A stretch of 64,000 nt of DNA from Nissolia schottii. Its lineage: Eukaryota > Streptophyta > Magnoliopsida > Fabales > Fabaceae. The notes below the pieces were generated by a model that was given only the letters and a program-made list of their open reading frames with translations, was not told the origin of the DNA and made no database searches. Location: contig QANU01003465.1 in the NCBI GenBank assembly GCA_003254905.1, forward strand, positions 62,001-126,000, in the 5' to 3' direction. This document shows positions 40,637-52,458 of this stretch, piece after piece. A program made the position numbers and the translations under genes. Each line of letters starts with the position of its first letter. The stretch's first letter is position 1.

Positions 40637-43600
40637 CTACTCAGTGGCAGCATCGCACTGATTGGCCTGCGAGTTCCAATCATCAAGAAGGTTTGAAACA
40701 GACGCCTCAAGCTTCTTAGCCTGAGGTCCTGGCTTCAGAACATTAACATCACCCCACTGGGAGCAAGGATCCATCCACCAGCTCCTCCGGCCAGAGCACC
40801 ATGCCCCTGGGACAGCTCGATTATGCCCACGATGGAGGATGTTTTCATCAATCATGTCCAGAACAGGATCGTTGACTTCAAACTGTCTAGCAAAAGCAGC
40901 TCCACTTTGTACCATCTGATCATAAACAGAAACATTAAGGGAGAGTGGTTCCATCTTGGGAGGATTGTCCCAGATCATATACCGTAGGTCACCATTCACT
41001 GTTGTGTTCTTGAATTCTGGTGCATTGCAAATGACTGAGTGAAAATAACCCTCTTGGGATAACTTAACATTTGTAAAATACATCAGGAGTGTTCGAGGTA
41101 AATTATCCCAGCCAAAAAGGCAAAACTCGAGGAAGGGTCGGCTCAAAATGACCCATGGTGAACCTGCGAGGCAAGGAAAAGATTCAACATACAGACCCTC
41201 ATAGTCAAAGAATGTGTTTCACAGAGCATGAGAGAATAGATTTGCCTGTGAAGAGTTTGAATGCTTCAGGCGTCTGCCGCTTCTCCGTAGCTTGAAAAAT
41301 TTGACTTCTCCTTGCTAAATATGTTCCTGGGTCAACTACAATAGGCTGGAATCTATCCTTTCTGCATGCATAAATTAATACATAAATATATGATGTATAA
41401 TCAAATGAAGAGTGTCACAATGTAGCAGCTAGAATAAGCAGTAGTTTTCATTACTCTTTCCATCCAAGGTCACTGGTGTGATCAATGAAATTGAGGTTCC
41501 TCCCAACAGAAGAGAAAACATGAGACAGGTCTGACACACAAAAAATAGTACGGATTAGTACGTCAAATAAATCTACCGAATCAAGAAAGGAACAGGAAAA
41601 ATCAGTTGACATTAAACAAAGCATAGCATAATTCAGTGAATACAATTCAGACCAATATGGTTATATAGCATTTCATTGCCTATACTACTAAAACAACAGC
41701 AGCCGTTAAGCCTTATTTCACTAAGTGGAGTCAGCTACATACGTCAGGCGACGTCATAATCTTTTATCATTAAACGTATTTATATTCAAACTATTAACAT
41801 CTAAATCTTTTTATAATTTCACCTATAGTCTTTCCAAGTCTCCCTCTACATCTAACTATTGAACTACTCTGCTTCTAATCTACCCTCGTACCTAAGGCTT
41901 TTACCAGCCCTTCTCCACATATGCCCAAATCATCTAAAGCGAGATTCTACCATATTTTCTATAATAGTCACTGCCTCAATTTTCTCCATACTGTATACAT
42001 TCCTAATCATACCTTATCTAGTGTACCCACTCATCCAACACAACATTCTCATACAACAAGAACAACAACAGAGTCTTATCCCACTACATGAGGTAGGCTA
42101 CATGGATCAAGTGACGTCATAGTGCCCTATCAAGGGTCATATTTTCATGTAAATCATTAGCTTCTAAATCTCTTCCAATAGTTTCCTTAATAGTTTTTTT
42201 AGGTCTCCCCCTACTTCTAGCTAATGAGTTACACATCACTTGATCTACTCTCCTCACTAGAGCTTCTAATGGTCTTCTCCTCACATGTCCAAACCACCTA
42301 AGACGGGATTCTATCATCTTTTGTATTATAGGTGCTACCCCGACCTTCTCCCTAATGCAATCATTCCTAATCCTATTTTGTCTAGTGTGTCCACAAATCC
42401 ACCGTAGCATCTTCATCTCCGCAACATTGAGTTTATTCTCCTGTTGGCTTTTTACTGCCCAACACTCAATCCCGTATAACATTTTGGTCTTACAGTTACA
42501 CAACATCCTCATCCCGGCAACAATTTAGTTTCTTGTTGACTTTCTGTCACCAAACATCAATCCCATACAACATCGCCTATGTTATAGTTGTACAGTAAAA
42601 TTTTCTCGAGTTTAAGTGGTACTCTTTTGTCACAAAGGACGCCTAAAGCACTCCCCCACTTCCTTCACACAGCTTGAATCATATAGTTTACAACTCCCTC
42701 TATTTTTACATAATTTTCGATAATAGGTCCTAGATAGTTGAATGGTGTGACTTGTGGCATGGCGTCGTCCCCAATTTTCACCTCTAAGTTATAATTTGTG
42801 CGTGTCTCGCTAAACTTACATTCCATACACTACTAACTTCTACGTATACGAAAACCATGAGCTTCCACAACTTGCCTCCACAACTCCATTTTGTCATTTA
42901 TTTTCTTTCAATTCACCTACAAGGTCTATATTATATGCAAAAAGCATGCACCCTGGCACTGAATCTCGACAATGTGCAATAAGCACATCTAAGACAAGGG
43001 TAAAAAGATTGGGACTCGGAGTTGACCATTTGTGCAATCCTATTGTTATAGGAAAATCCTTTGTCACTCCATCTTGTGTTCTGACACAAGTTGTGACCCC
43101 CTCATACATATCTTTGATTGCTCGAATATATGCAATCAAAACTCCTTTCTTCTCCAGAACCTACCACAAAACCTCCTTTGGCACCGCACCATAAGCCTTT
43201 TCGAAATCAATTTAAACCATATGCAGATATTTCTGATCTCTTCGATATCTCTCCATCAATCTCCATAACAAATAAATCTCTTCGAAGGTAGAACTCCAAG
43301 GCATAAAACTAAACTGATTCTCTGTGATGTGAGTTTCCTATTTCAATCTCCGCTCATAAGCTTAATTTTTTGGATAAAAAGGCTCATAACTTAATCCCTC
43401 TGTGATTAGCACAGTTATGTATGTCTCCCTTGTTTTTATAGATAGGAACTAGGTATTTCATCACCTATAAGATTAAATAAAATAAAATAAAATAAAATAA
43501 TATCATATAATATAATATAATATAAGTCACACCACTTATAGAGTCATACCTTATATGATTCAAACAAACAGATGCCCGGTTTTATTGACATCCTTAAACG

Positions 43601-46379
43601 AAGCATAGCATAATTCAGTGAATACAGTTCTAAACAACAGTTATACAGAGCATTTCATTACCTATAAGATAAAATTAAATTAAATTAGATTAAATTAAAT
43701 TAAATGATGATGGTCAACATTCTTGAGTCAAAACTGCAATAATATAGTGCAAAGCAAAACCAATAGATGCTCAGTGTTATTGACATCTGAGGAACACCAA
43801 CGTTTATTGACAAACAACCGGGCTATGTCAGGCCAGCAGCAATAAAAACCAATGCAGAATAAAATGTTGCAAGACGCTAATGAACTATAGTCTAACTCTA
43901 ACCTAAAAGACCTTGGGGTCAACCAGCCATGAAAATCACTTTGGCAAGAGTTCACAGGCATCAGTAATAGGACATTCTATTAACAGCAAAGAAAAGAAAA
44001 ATTCACATTTGAAAACACTTCAGTGCCAACGTTTTACTCCACCTTATAATTGCTTCCCAATATATACCGCAGAGTCATTTTATGCATAATGAGATCAAAT
44101 TGTACTCCATGTATTTGTACTTTTTTCTTAAGCAAAAGATATGTGATAGGAACCTAGAATTCGTGGAGGAGAAATGCACTAGAGAAGAACAAACATAGAA
44201 ATGTATGATCTGGAATTAACACCTCTGCTGCAATATTAGTGTTATATTCCTATCAGAGCTTGAAGGAATGAAATTACTAGAAAGAAATACCAGTGAAACA
44301 GTAAAAAGGGTGATGCCTCTTCAAGATGTAAACTCTCTCCCAGTTCCTTTCCAATTCTGAGATGCTCCCCTCACCACATATCCCCCTCACCTATATTACC
44401 CCCTCCTAATAGAATCAGGCAGTACTCTCTCTCACCTCTAACTTTGATGAGTTGGAAAAGTTAGTTACAATAACCTCTCCCATGCATGTCCGTTGTTTAC
44501 CCCCCCCCCCAAAAAACTAGCCCCCTTTGAGCCCTTCTTATTCTTTTACACACACTTTCACCATAGGTAAAACACTAATATTTGAGGTAACAACCTTTTC
44601 ATCTCTAAGGGAATTAATAATAGCACCATTACTAATTTTAGGGGATCTAACAATATATCCCAACCTTCTACTATATTTAATATTTCAAAAATTCAAAGTT
44701 ATATCCAAGTCTTCATCTGAATACTACATGTTTCTTGAAAACTAGCTGTTAGTAACATTTTGCAGTGATATTTTAAAATGTAACTTTACCAACAAATAAA
44801 AAATATAGTATACACATTCATCTTAATCAGTCATTAACAATATCTCATCAACCTAAGCCTAAATCTTATAGCATGTGTCAACAAACAACAGTCAATTCAC
44901 ATAACCTTACCTCTCTGTATATAGAGCTTCAAGACTACATGTTGGTTGTTTCAACAAGTATGTAAATATATACCAAGATTAATGTAGTATCTAAATCACT
45001 ACTGAAATGAGGGTGACACCATGATAGATGCCTAGTAGTGAAGAGGGTGTATGTTAGGAAGGATATCAATGAAAATGAGAGAAATGGGCCGGAAAAGGTA
45101 GTTACAAGCAAATGTTTAGGCAGAAAAGTAATTAGGGTAATAAATAGCCAAGTCTTGGCTAAAGAGGTGGTGTCTGAATTGTTGCAGAAGATTTGTAGGA
45201 GAGGTGGAGAAACACTCTCCAACTAGTTCTCTCATTGTTACCAGCCCTTGTTCTTGAGCCACATTAGCCAGGAACCATAGTGAATATTCACTGTTTTTGG
45301 TATATTTTTTCTTGTTCCTTTCCTTATCTTTGTACGAGTTTCACTAGAGGGTCTTGGACTAATCTTTTGTTTTCTTATACCTTCTATCCCTAACTTGACT
45401 TCCGAATCCAGGAGATCGAAATCCAAGCCAATTATTGAAATTATGAAATCCACATATGCCCCCTAACTCATCTTTTTTGTTTTCTTATAAGGTTATACCT
45501 TATACCCCTAACTTAACTTCCAAATTTGGGAGATCCAAATGCAGAACAAGATCATTCACAAAAATGGCGAATACAATCACCTTAGATTCAAGTGCAACTA
45601 TAAGAAACCACTTAACCATAATCTAGTATTATAAGTTGAGTGAGAACATGATGATTCGAAATATTAACACGAGAGAAATGAATTCTCTGAACTTATATCA
45701 CATCTCAACCTTCCTAAAAAATGAAAAAAAAAACAAAGCTTCTAAAAAGTTTACGCAACCTTTCCTTCCAATTATCATCAGGCCAAGCCAAACTTACAAA
45801 TGCAACAACAATCTACACATTGAATCACCAAAGAAATCAAATTGAGAGCGCAAACCCATGAACCAAAACAGAAATTACCGTATTGGCATTACCATCCTGG
45901 GTGATGAGGGGATAATCACGTGCACTCAGAGTGACAAGCCAATCCCAACCATCATCCAATTTCATCATGATAGCAGCAGCACGCAGCGTGATGGCAACAT
46001 TGGAGGCGCCCATGTAGGTCACGTAGTCGGCCTTCCCGACCACATCGACGTTCTCGAAGACCTGAATCGCCGGCACCGACAAGACCGCGGCGGCCAGCCT
46101 CTGCCTCTCTTCGTCGCTGGCATCCTTTCCAAGATGGAGCAGGTAACGGTTCCTGGGATGGTAGACTGCCAGCAACAACCGGAAGATCCGGTCCTTGTCC
46201 CTGTTTCCGCCGGTGATGAAGTAGGCGAATGAAGGAGGGTAGTGAGCACCACGCTGGATGAGGGAGGGGAATGGCTTAGGGGATGTGACGGAAGAGAATG
46301 AGGAGAGTAAGAGGAGAAGGGTGACGGAGAGAAATGCTGCAATGAAAAGGGTGAAGAGCCATTTCTTCTCAGCACCCAT
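40637..46379 (-). CDS. GT14 glycosyltransferase, GlcAT14-like beta-glucuronosyltransferase
   Basis: Golgi type II membrane enzyme of family GT14 (Branch domain). Plant GlcAT14 members add glucuronic acid to arabinogalactan-protein glycans. Four exons on the minus strand: 45893-46379, 41455-41530, 41246-41361 and 40637-41163 (stop), in phase, giving 401 residues, slightly short for the family. A short basic N-terminus (MGAEKKW) leads into one hydrophobic anchor (LFTLFIAAFLSVTLLLLL). Family landmarks are FAYFITGGNRDKDRIFRLLLAVYHPRN, YVTYMGASNVAITLRAAAIMM, DWLVTLSARDYPLITQDD, LNFIDHTSDLGWKE, VVDPGTYLARRSQ and GSPWVILSRPFLEFC, then WDNPP near the end. Introns 1 and 2 are GT-AG; intron 3 (41164-41245, 82 bp) begins with GC in the context CAG|GCAAAT. 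Intron 1 is 4.36 kb and holds an RTE LINE and LTR scraps. The ATG at 46377-46379 gives the family N-terminus; an upstream in-frame ATG at 46451 is less likely. The gene looks intact. Confidence 0.93.
41164..41245 (-). other. GC-AG intron in the GT14 gene
   Basis: On the gene strand exon 3 ends CTTCACAG and is followed by GCAAAT. The next exon begins after CTCGCAG. The frame is kept only with this boundary (Thr-Gly-Ser-Pro-Trp), and no GT lies close enough to replace it. Confidence 0.75.
41669..41684. repeat. Target repeat, left side, of the intronic RTE insertion
   Basis: CATTTCATTGCCTATA here matches TATTTCATCACCTATA at 43454-43469, with three transitions in 16 bases. The pair brackets the LINE. 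Confidence 0.5.
41685..43453 (-). mobile_element. RTE-type LINE insertion in GT14 intron 1, with a doubled 3' end
   Basis: On the minus strand it starts inside the reverse transcriptase (IYKNKGDIHNCANHRG-like, then AYIRAIKDMYEGVTTCVRT, FPITIGLH, NLFTLVLDVLIAH, CMLFAYNIDLV where active elements have a DD). The family's C-terminal region follows (MLYGIECWAVK, MLRWICGHTR, ESRLRWFGHVRRRP, ARSRGRPKKT) and then a TTG-rich 3' tail near 42050-42070. A second, more diverged copy of just this 3' part (about 41690-42050) follows in the same orientation. The 5' part with the endonuclease is missing, and stops and frame changes occur. Confidence 0.75.
43454..43664. repeat. Duplicated intron sequence beside the LINE
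   Basis: 43454-43469 is the right target repeat. Then 43585-43664 repeats the 80 bp found left of the LINE at 41606-41684 (AAGCATAGCATAATTCAGTG and the CATTTCATT-CCTATA end). In between are AAAAT/ATAAT short repeats. A further partial match (GATGC..GTTTTATTGACATC) lies near 43768. Confidence 0.55.
43670..44146. other. Part of GT14 intron 1, nothing recognised
   Basis: Begins with a TAAAT microsatellite (about 43673-43703). Otherwise it is AT-rich intron sequence. Confidence 0.4.
44147..44520 (-). mobile_element. LTR-like fragment in GT14 intron 1 (fossil, uncertain)
   Basis: On the minus strand it ends AGGTTCCTATCA, as does the fragment at 2296-2760, and carries a similar T- and C-rich tail. 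A C run near 44502-44511 lies at its other side. There are no coding parts and target repeats are not found. Confidence 0.3.
44521..45892. other. Rest of GT14 intron 1, unassigned repeat-like DNA
   Basis: Open frames on both strands (for example 44935-45222 and 45238-45453) do not match a family I know. The near-repeat CTTATA/TTTTCTTAT-ACC-TAACTT-ACTTCC occurs at about 45370 and 45490. This may be gypsy 3' sequence next to the LTR-like piece, but I cannot support that. Confidence 0.3.
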
Positions 46380-47104
46380 CAATAGTACTAGCGAGGATGA
46401 AAATGGTACCTGTCGGTTTGGGGCATATAGGGTGCGTGTGTATCTAATCAATGGCTTCGTTCTCGTCGCCCAAAAGAAAAAAAACTGAGGATTTAGAGAA
46501 GTGGGGTTTGCTAAATTCTAGATTTTGGCATTGATTGGGTTAATGGGTCATTGAAGATCTTGCCTTTTCTTGTTTTGATGGGTGTGGGAATTGAGGGTGA
46601 GGCTGATGGCTATGGGAGCTGTCAATGTGACTAGAGTAATGAGACACATTTAAGAGGGAAAACAAGGACAGTGATTGAAAGATATTATCCCACTTTGCTC
46701 TTTCTCCTGAACTGGCTCGTGCGCGTGTGCTGTTAGATATAGGGCTAGGGTTTTCTTCTCCCCAAATTGGATTTGTTGCTGCTTGCTGGTCACAGAGGAA
46801 AATGAAGATCAGGGATTCTTTCCTTCCTCTCTCTCTTTCTAAGGCCTGAGCCTCGTTCATTAAATTCAAAAACTAGAAATGTCGGTACACATGTAATTGG
46901 AAAATCGTGCCAAGGCACCTACCATTCATCGGATGGGAATGAGACCTACATATCCCTTTCATCTAATAATAATAATGGATGATAAATGAATAGGCTCAAT
47001 GTTCTCCATTCAATTTTTATAAGTTTGCAAGTGTTTAAGGACTTAGAATAAAATAACTCATGCTTCTAATTTTTTTAATACATTAAACACTTGAAAATAT
47101 TTTG
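46380..47104. other. Upstream region of the GT14 gene
   Basis: 5' UTR and promoter of the minus-strand GT14 gene followed by AT-rich DNA. Pyrimidine-rich runs on the gene strand (about 46810-46845) are typical of plant leaders. No separate gene is seen. Confidence 0.4.
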
Positions 47105-47265
47105 GGTAGGGATTCAATAAAATGAGGTATCTTACTTTAGAGTATAAAGTGAGGATTTAATCATTCAATTCATAAGGTGAAAAGGTGCGACTCATTGTTA
47201 CCTTATGAATTAAATGATAAGGTCTCTCACTATACTTCTAAAATGAATGATGACAATTTAGAGGA
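47105..47265. mobile_element. Hairpin MITE upstream of the GT14 gene
   Basis: The left arm ATCTTACTTTAGAGTATAAA through ATTCAATTCATAAGGT is inverted on the right as ACCTTATGAATTAAATGAT through ATACTTCTAAAATGA. Total about 160 bp. A half-copy of a similar sequence (CTCACTTTAGAGGGTAAAGT) lies at about 5810-5880 in LpxC intron 3. Confidence 0.5.
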
Positions 47266-47504
47266 TTTAATTACTAAAATTTTACATTTTTAGTAAAGAC
47301 TTGTACTTTCTTTATACTTTAAACCTTAAGAATCTCGTTAACAAAACTCTTTTTTCCCCCTCTTTTTGATAATGAATGTTTCACATTATTTGAGTACAAA
47401 TAACACAACTTTTTAAAAATTATTGGTGTCAAAATAATCTTTAAAATAATTCTCTAAATAGTGAGAAATGAAATTTGTATGTCATTAGATTAGACCTCGT
47501 TAAG

Positions 47505-47700
47505 CCATTAAGATTGGTCTAATGGTGAAGGGTTTTAGTAGTACGTATGAGATTTTAAATTCAAATTTCATTGTGACTAATGTAATTTTCACAATACCGA
47601 AATAAAATATGAGACCTCATTGAAACATGGACTCATGAAAATCTAACCTAGTTGTTGATGAAGTGTGAATTCTGATAGTGTCTCACACTAAATCTATCTA
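47505..47700 (+). mobile_element. Probable tRNA-derived SINE
   Basis: Internal promoter-like boxes are present: GGTCTAATGGTGAAGG (A-box-like) and, about 35 bp on, TTTTAAATTCAAATTTC (degenerate B box). A body with TTTTCACAATACCGAAATA follows. This is the layout of plant tRNA-derived SINEs. The ends and target repeats are not resolved. Confidence 0.45.
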
Positions 47701-48476
47701 TACTTTATATAAAACAAAATCAATCTATAATTAATATAATTTCACATGTCACTACCACATACATTCTATAATAAATACTTTCAATTGTCAATAATTATAA
47801 ATTAAATTCTCAAATAATATACAATTATGAATTTTTAACATTTGGTATACGTAGAAGAACCATATAAATCAATTAATATAATTACAAGAACCATACAAAT
47901 TATTTAATTTAATGTCCCATGAAATTAAGATATTTTGCACACCATTTTTTTAATTATGATTTTTTATGAGATTTATATTAAATTTATAATTTTTTGAAGT
48001 TACAATGTTTCAGTAGGAGATTTATTTCTATATTAAATTTGTAATTTTTTAAAGTTACGGAAAAATATCACATTTTAAATTATTTTCCCTCGTTTGATGT
48101 AATTGTTTTAGTTACTATATTAACTTTATGGAATAATATAGAAAATGAGTAAATATTTAAGATTCATGTAATTACAAATTAAAAGGAACAAAAACATTAA
48201 TATGACTATAAGGATTCAGAGAGTAGCTATTGTCACTCCTTATTTTACTATTGTCACTCTCATTTAGTTGGTGGTCATTTTATTTTTCTAAAGTACCCTT
48301 CTTTTAATTCATTATTGAACATTTAAAAAATATTACTTGAGTATTAATCAAATTCATTATTCTTGAATTATTTAAAACATCTTTTAAGCGTGGTTGTTTA
48401 ATATTTTATTTTGTGAAAAGTAATTTTGGTAATTGTATATTTTAATTTTTTTTGTGAAGTGGTAACTTTATATCAA

Positions 48477-48477
<1 letters not shown>
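47701..48477. other. Intergenic AT-rich DNA
   Basis: No gene or element recognised. Confidence 0.4.
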
Positions 48478-48527
<50 letters not shown>

Positions 48528-48528
48528 C
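48478..48528. repeat. ATT microsatellite
   Basis: About 16-17 uninterrupted ATT units. Confidence 0.95.
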
Positions 48529-48767
48529 ATACCAATTTCTAATTAATTTTATTTTTAATATTGTTAATTTTGATTATATTTTCATTTTTTATGTGACCCC
48601 TAAATATTATAATTTTTTTATAGTTCGTTATTTATGTAATTATTTAGATTTAAATATTAAATTTTGTAAGAGTTTAATTTTTATGCACTAACAATGTAAA
48701 AAATTAATTTTACTCTGTCACCCAATCATATATTACTACATGAACAAAAACAACTAATATTTATGGT

Positions 48768-48927
48768 ATCAAGATCCTCTATTTTTCAAAATGAAAAGTA
48801 GAGGTTAATGTTCTCAATCTCACCATTTATTAGAGATGGTGAGATGAGATAAATATGATAAGTAATAAATTGTGAGATTGAGAACATTACCCTCTACTTT
48901 CCATTTTGAAAAGTAGAGGATCTTGAT
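48768..48927. mobile_element. Near-perfect 160-bp hairpin MITE
   Basis: The left arm runs TCAAGATCCTCTA, then CAAAATGAAAAGTAGAGG, then TGTTCTCAATCTCA. The right arm mirrors it: TGAGATTGAGAACA, CCTCTACTTT..CATTTTG, TAGAGGATCTTGA. The arms are about 65 bp with few mismatches around a short loop. TA lies just outside both ends, which fits a Stowaway/mariner-type TA target, though the ends are not the usual Stowaway sequence. The arms are well matched, so it is young. Confidence 0.65.
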
Positions 48928-49259
48928 AATCAATCATTTTTACTTATATAATAACACATGGTTGGATGATAGTATAAACAATTTTTACTCAAAAAATGCA
49001 TAAAAATTAAAATCTTTTTTATAACAATAACAATAATTGCCAAAAATAAATCATCTTAGTGAGTTTCTTGTCATGTGAGATTAAGTGCAGTGTTTCAAAC
49101 TATTTTTTTAGCATATTTAATTTAAAATAAACAAATAAATAAAGTGAACAAATAAATTGTAGACACAACACAACATACACTACTCTATACATATTTAGTT
49201 TTTAGTATAATTTTTGTTTGAATTTCAAGTAAAAAAAATTATAAATTTTGTATTCAAGC
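48928..49259. other. AT-rich spacer
   Basis: No gene or element recognised. Confidence 0.4.
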
Positions 49260-52200
49260 TGTTATAGACTGGCCCCTAAAGGCCCATCTCGAAACCCATA
49301 CTCTGGGGTCCACGGAATGACCCGATCCAAACAAGTTCCCCCTTTAATCAGAGAGATCCATGGACTATGATACTCTCCTCCAGATGAACAACATTCCACG
49401 GACCTCGAAGGCAAATCAGAAGGAGAGAACCCCGGATAATGGAAGTCACGACTCCCACCTAGGTATTTAAGCCAAAATGACTCGCCCAGTATGCCTAGAA
49501 CACATTCCCCCTTAACTTTACTATTGCATCCTACATACACTGACTTGAGCGCTGGAGTTTTTGCAAGTACCTGCTCTAGGAACCAAAAATTGGTCCGAGG
49601 ACTAAACCCCTCGGGATATTGGCGCCGTCTATTGGGATTTTATGACTTCCCACACTTTTGAATTAGGAAGAAATTCTATCACCATGCCACCTAAACATAC
49701 CAATAAAACTTACAGCGTCATGACCTCCATGGAGACCCGCGAATCGATATCTGTGGGAACCCAAGCTCCAACATCCCAACCACTCCCTCCGCCTCCTGAG
49801 CAGATACTACACCCACCTCTCCCTGAACTGATCCTGCCTTCACAACCCAATAAGCCTCAAGACCCAGAGGTCAAAAATAATTTATCCCCTCCCCTAAACC
49901 TAGTTGATGTTGTAAGGAGCCAAGCGAAAAAGATCGCACAATTGGAAACAACTTTACTCCAATTTACGCAGGCTAAATAGGAGAAAAAATAAAGTAGAGA
50001 GAGATTTGTGTTGCAGCTAATAAAGCTAGGAAGGATACAAAGCGAAAAAGAAACAAGTCATAAAGCAAGCTGATGAAAGGGAACCCCACATCGACGGTCT
50101 TAACTGCGGTGATAGCCAACATCCCTCACTGGTAAATGAAGAAGTCTAAGAGTCTATGTACAAAGTATCCACAGAAGTTATGACGCAAACTGCTGATAAA
50201 GGATGCCCTGCAGTAAGGAAAGTGAAAGGGAAAGAGAACCACCATTTCGCGGATAACATTCTTAACACAATGCCTGCGTACGTTTTTCGTTCCCCCACGG
50301 ACATGGAACCGAACGACGACACTACCGACCCTCAGCATCATCTGGATGCTTTTGGTCACAAAATGGTGCTAGATGGAGCCTTAGACACTATCCAATGCAA
50401 ATCATTCCCAGTGACCCTAAGGAAAGGGGCCTTAGTCTGGTTGAATGCACTCCTACCTAAATGCATCAGAACTTTTGATGATCTGGTGGAGCGTTTTGTC
50501 ACCAATTTTACAACACAGAGGACAAAACCTAAGATGGCCGTAAGCCTCTGGGGTAATACAGAGGGGAGATGAGTCACTCCGCCAATACCTAAACCGTTTT
50601 CATGAAGAATGTGCCTAAGTAGAGGATCTCCAACCTCAAGCAGTACTAATAGGACTCATAAATGGCCTCAAGAATATTTGAGAAGAGTTTATCCAAAAGA
50701 CCACCTCGTAGCTTGATAGAGATCCAAGAAAGGGCCGAGGAATATCTATACCAAGAGGAGGGTATGGAGGTCATTAAGAGCAAACTTCCCAGAGACATAG
50801 GAAAAGGGCCCAAAGAGAAAGTTTTGACAATCACCGCGTATTGATAGTCCGCGCAACGATCGCCCAAGGATGGTAAAAGAGGGAAGGTACACTAACTATA
50901 TACTTCTTACTATATCCTTGACACAACTATACAATGGGTTCCCCAAGCCAAAACCAATATGATTACGGCCAAGGATAGACACGGCCTTATTCTACAACTT
51001 CCACAACTCCTATAATCATAATACCGAGGATTGCGTGGATCTAAAAGATGAAGTGGAAAGTTGGGCACGCGGAGGCAAGTTAGAAAGACATGTCGTGCAG
51101 GAGAGAAACAAAGAGAGATAGGAGAGATCAGGATAAAAGAAATTACAATAGGGATAACCGCAGGCGAGAAGATTATTCCGAGGAAAGAAGGGATAGAGAG
51201 TTCAAGAGGTCGGAAACACCAGAATTATCATACCATAGCTGGTGGATTCGAAGGGGGCGGATCCACTAGATCTGCCAGAAAAAGACATCTCCGAGAGGTG
51301 TTGCATCTGGACAGGGAAAAAGGCCATCAAGTCCACAGAGTCAGGAATCTCCCTAATATCACATTCATCAGGGATGACTAAGCTCATGCCACTCAGACCC
51401 ATGATGATCTGATGGTCATCTTCGTAACGTTGGTCAATGCTGAGGTTAGGCGAGTACTGCTAGATCAAGGAAGCTCAACAGCTATATCATCTTTAGAAGT
51501 TGTTTCAACCAACTTGGTCTGAAGAATGCTCACTTGGAACACTACCCGGAAGATCTCGTAGGTTTCTCCGGACGATTATGTCTCCCTGTGTCTAAACTGT
51601 AGGGCATAAACCCACGACAAGGATAGAAAGAGTGAAGTTCCTAGTAGTTGATAAGCCTTTCGCTTACAACATAATCTTGGGCCAACCTACACTAAATGTA
51701 ATAAATGCAGTAATATCCACCACTACTCTCACAATGAAGTTTTTGACAGCAGACAACAAAGTGAACACAATCCGCAGAGATCAAGTCACTGCCCAAAAGT
51801 GTTACAACACTAGCCTTCAAATACAAAGCCGACCCATTGGTCGACAGAGATAAATGGCACCACGACCATCTCATGTGATGATGACAAAGATTTTTCTGCA
51901 AATCCTCCTCAACGAGAGAAACTAGAGCGTGAAGAAGAACATGTAACACAGCTAATCTAAGAAAATTCTATCTTTAAGTTTTTTATCTTTAAGTTTTTCA
52001 CTTTTGTTATCCTGTATTATGCTTATACTGACGTATTTTGTTAAGGCCACAAAGTTGTTTCATCAAATAATAAATACAGGATTTCCAACACTCTTCTCGG
52101 ATCAACATGAAAAGGAAGCATAAGAAAACATCCCTGAAAAAGTGGTAATGATATAATTCCCCAGAGATAATCACTCAAGCGTCGACAAAAATCCACAGAA

Positions 52201-52458
52201 AGATATATTACATAAGTCTGGTCCCTAAAATCGAAGGTAATAAAAAAAGGCTTAAGTCATAAGCCCGATAAAAGAACCAAAAGGCATAAAAAATCACACA
52301 TATAAAGGAGAAAATAATTACATTCTCATTAAAAAAAACTTCCACGGTAGAAATCTTTCATTTTACACATACATCGTTCAAATAATACAAAAGGAATTCA
52401 AAAGAAGCTAAAGTGGTGCAAGCCCAGGCGAAAAATAGCATCAACAAAAAATAGTCAG
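49260..52458 (+). mobile_element. Ty3/gypsy element with gag and protease only (fossil), left part
   Basis: A probable 5' LTR starts at TGTTATAGACTGGCC (49260) and ends near 49615, followed by TTGGCGCCGTCTATTGGGA, a primer-site-like start. Then come a gag leader region (49640-49980), a gag core (50250-50700, with DPQHHLDAF, ALVWLNALLP and FTTQRTKPKM) and a protease region (51430-51830, with EVRRVLLDQGSS and KFLVVDKPFAYNIILGQPTL). No reverse transcriptase or integrase follows. The protease and gag resemble the Tat branch. The coding parts are broken in several places. The sequence is interrupted at 52459 by a solo LTR and probably resumes at 56316. Confidence 0.75.

Noticed and set aside
45858-46375. 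Plus- and minus-strand alternative frames of 118-124 codons
   Set aside because: Shadows of GT14 exon 1, which is GC-rich and so lacks stops in other frames.
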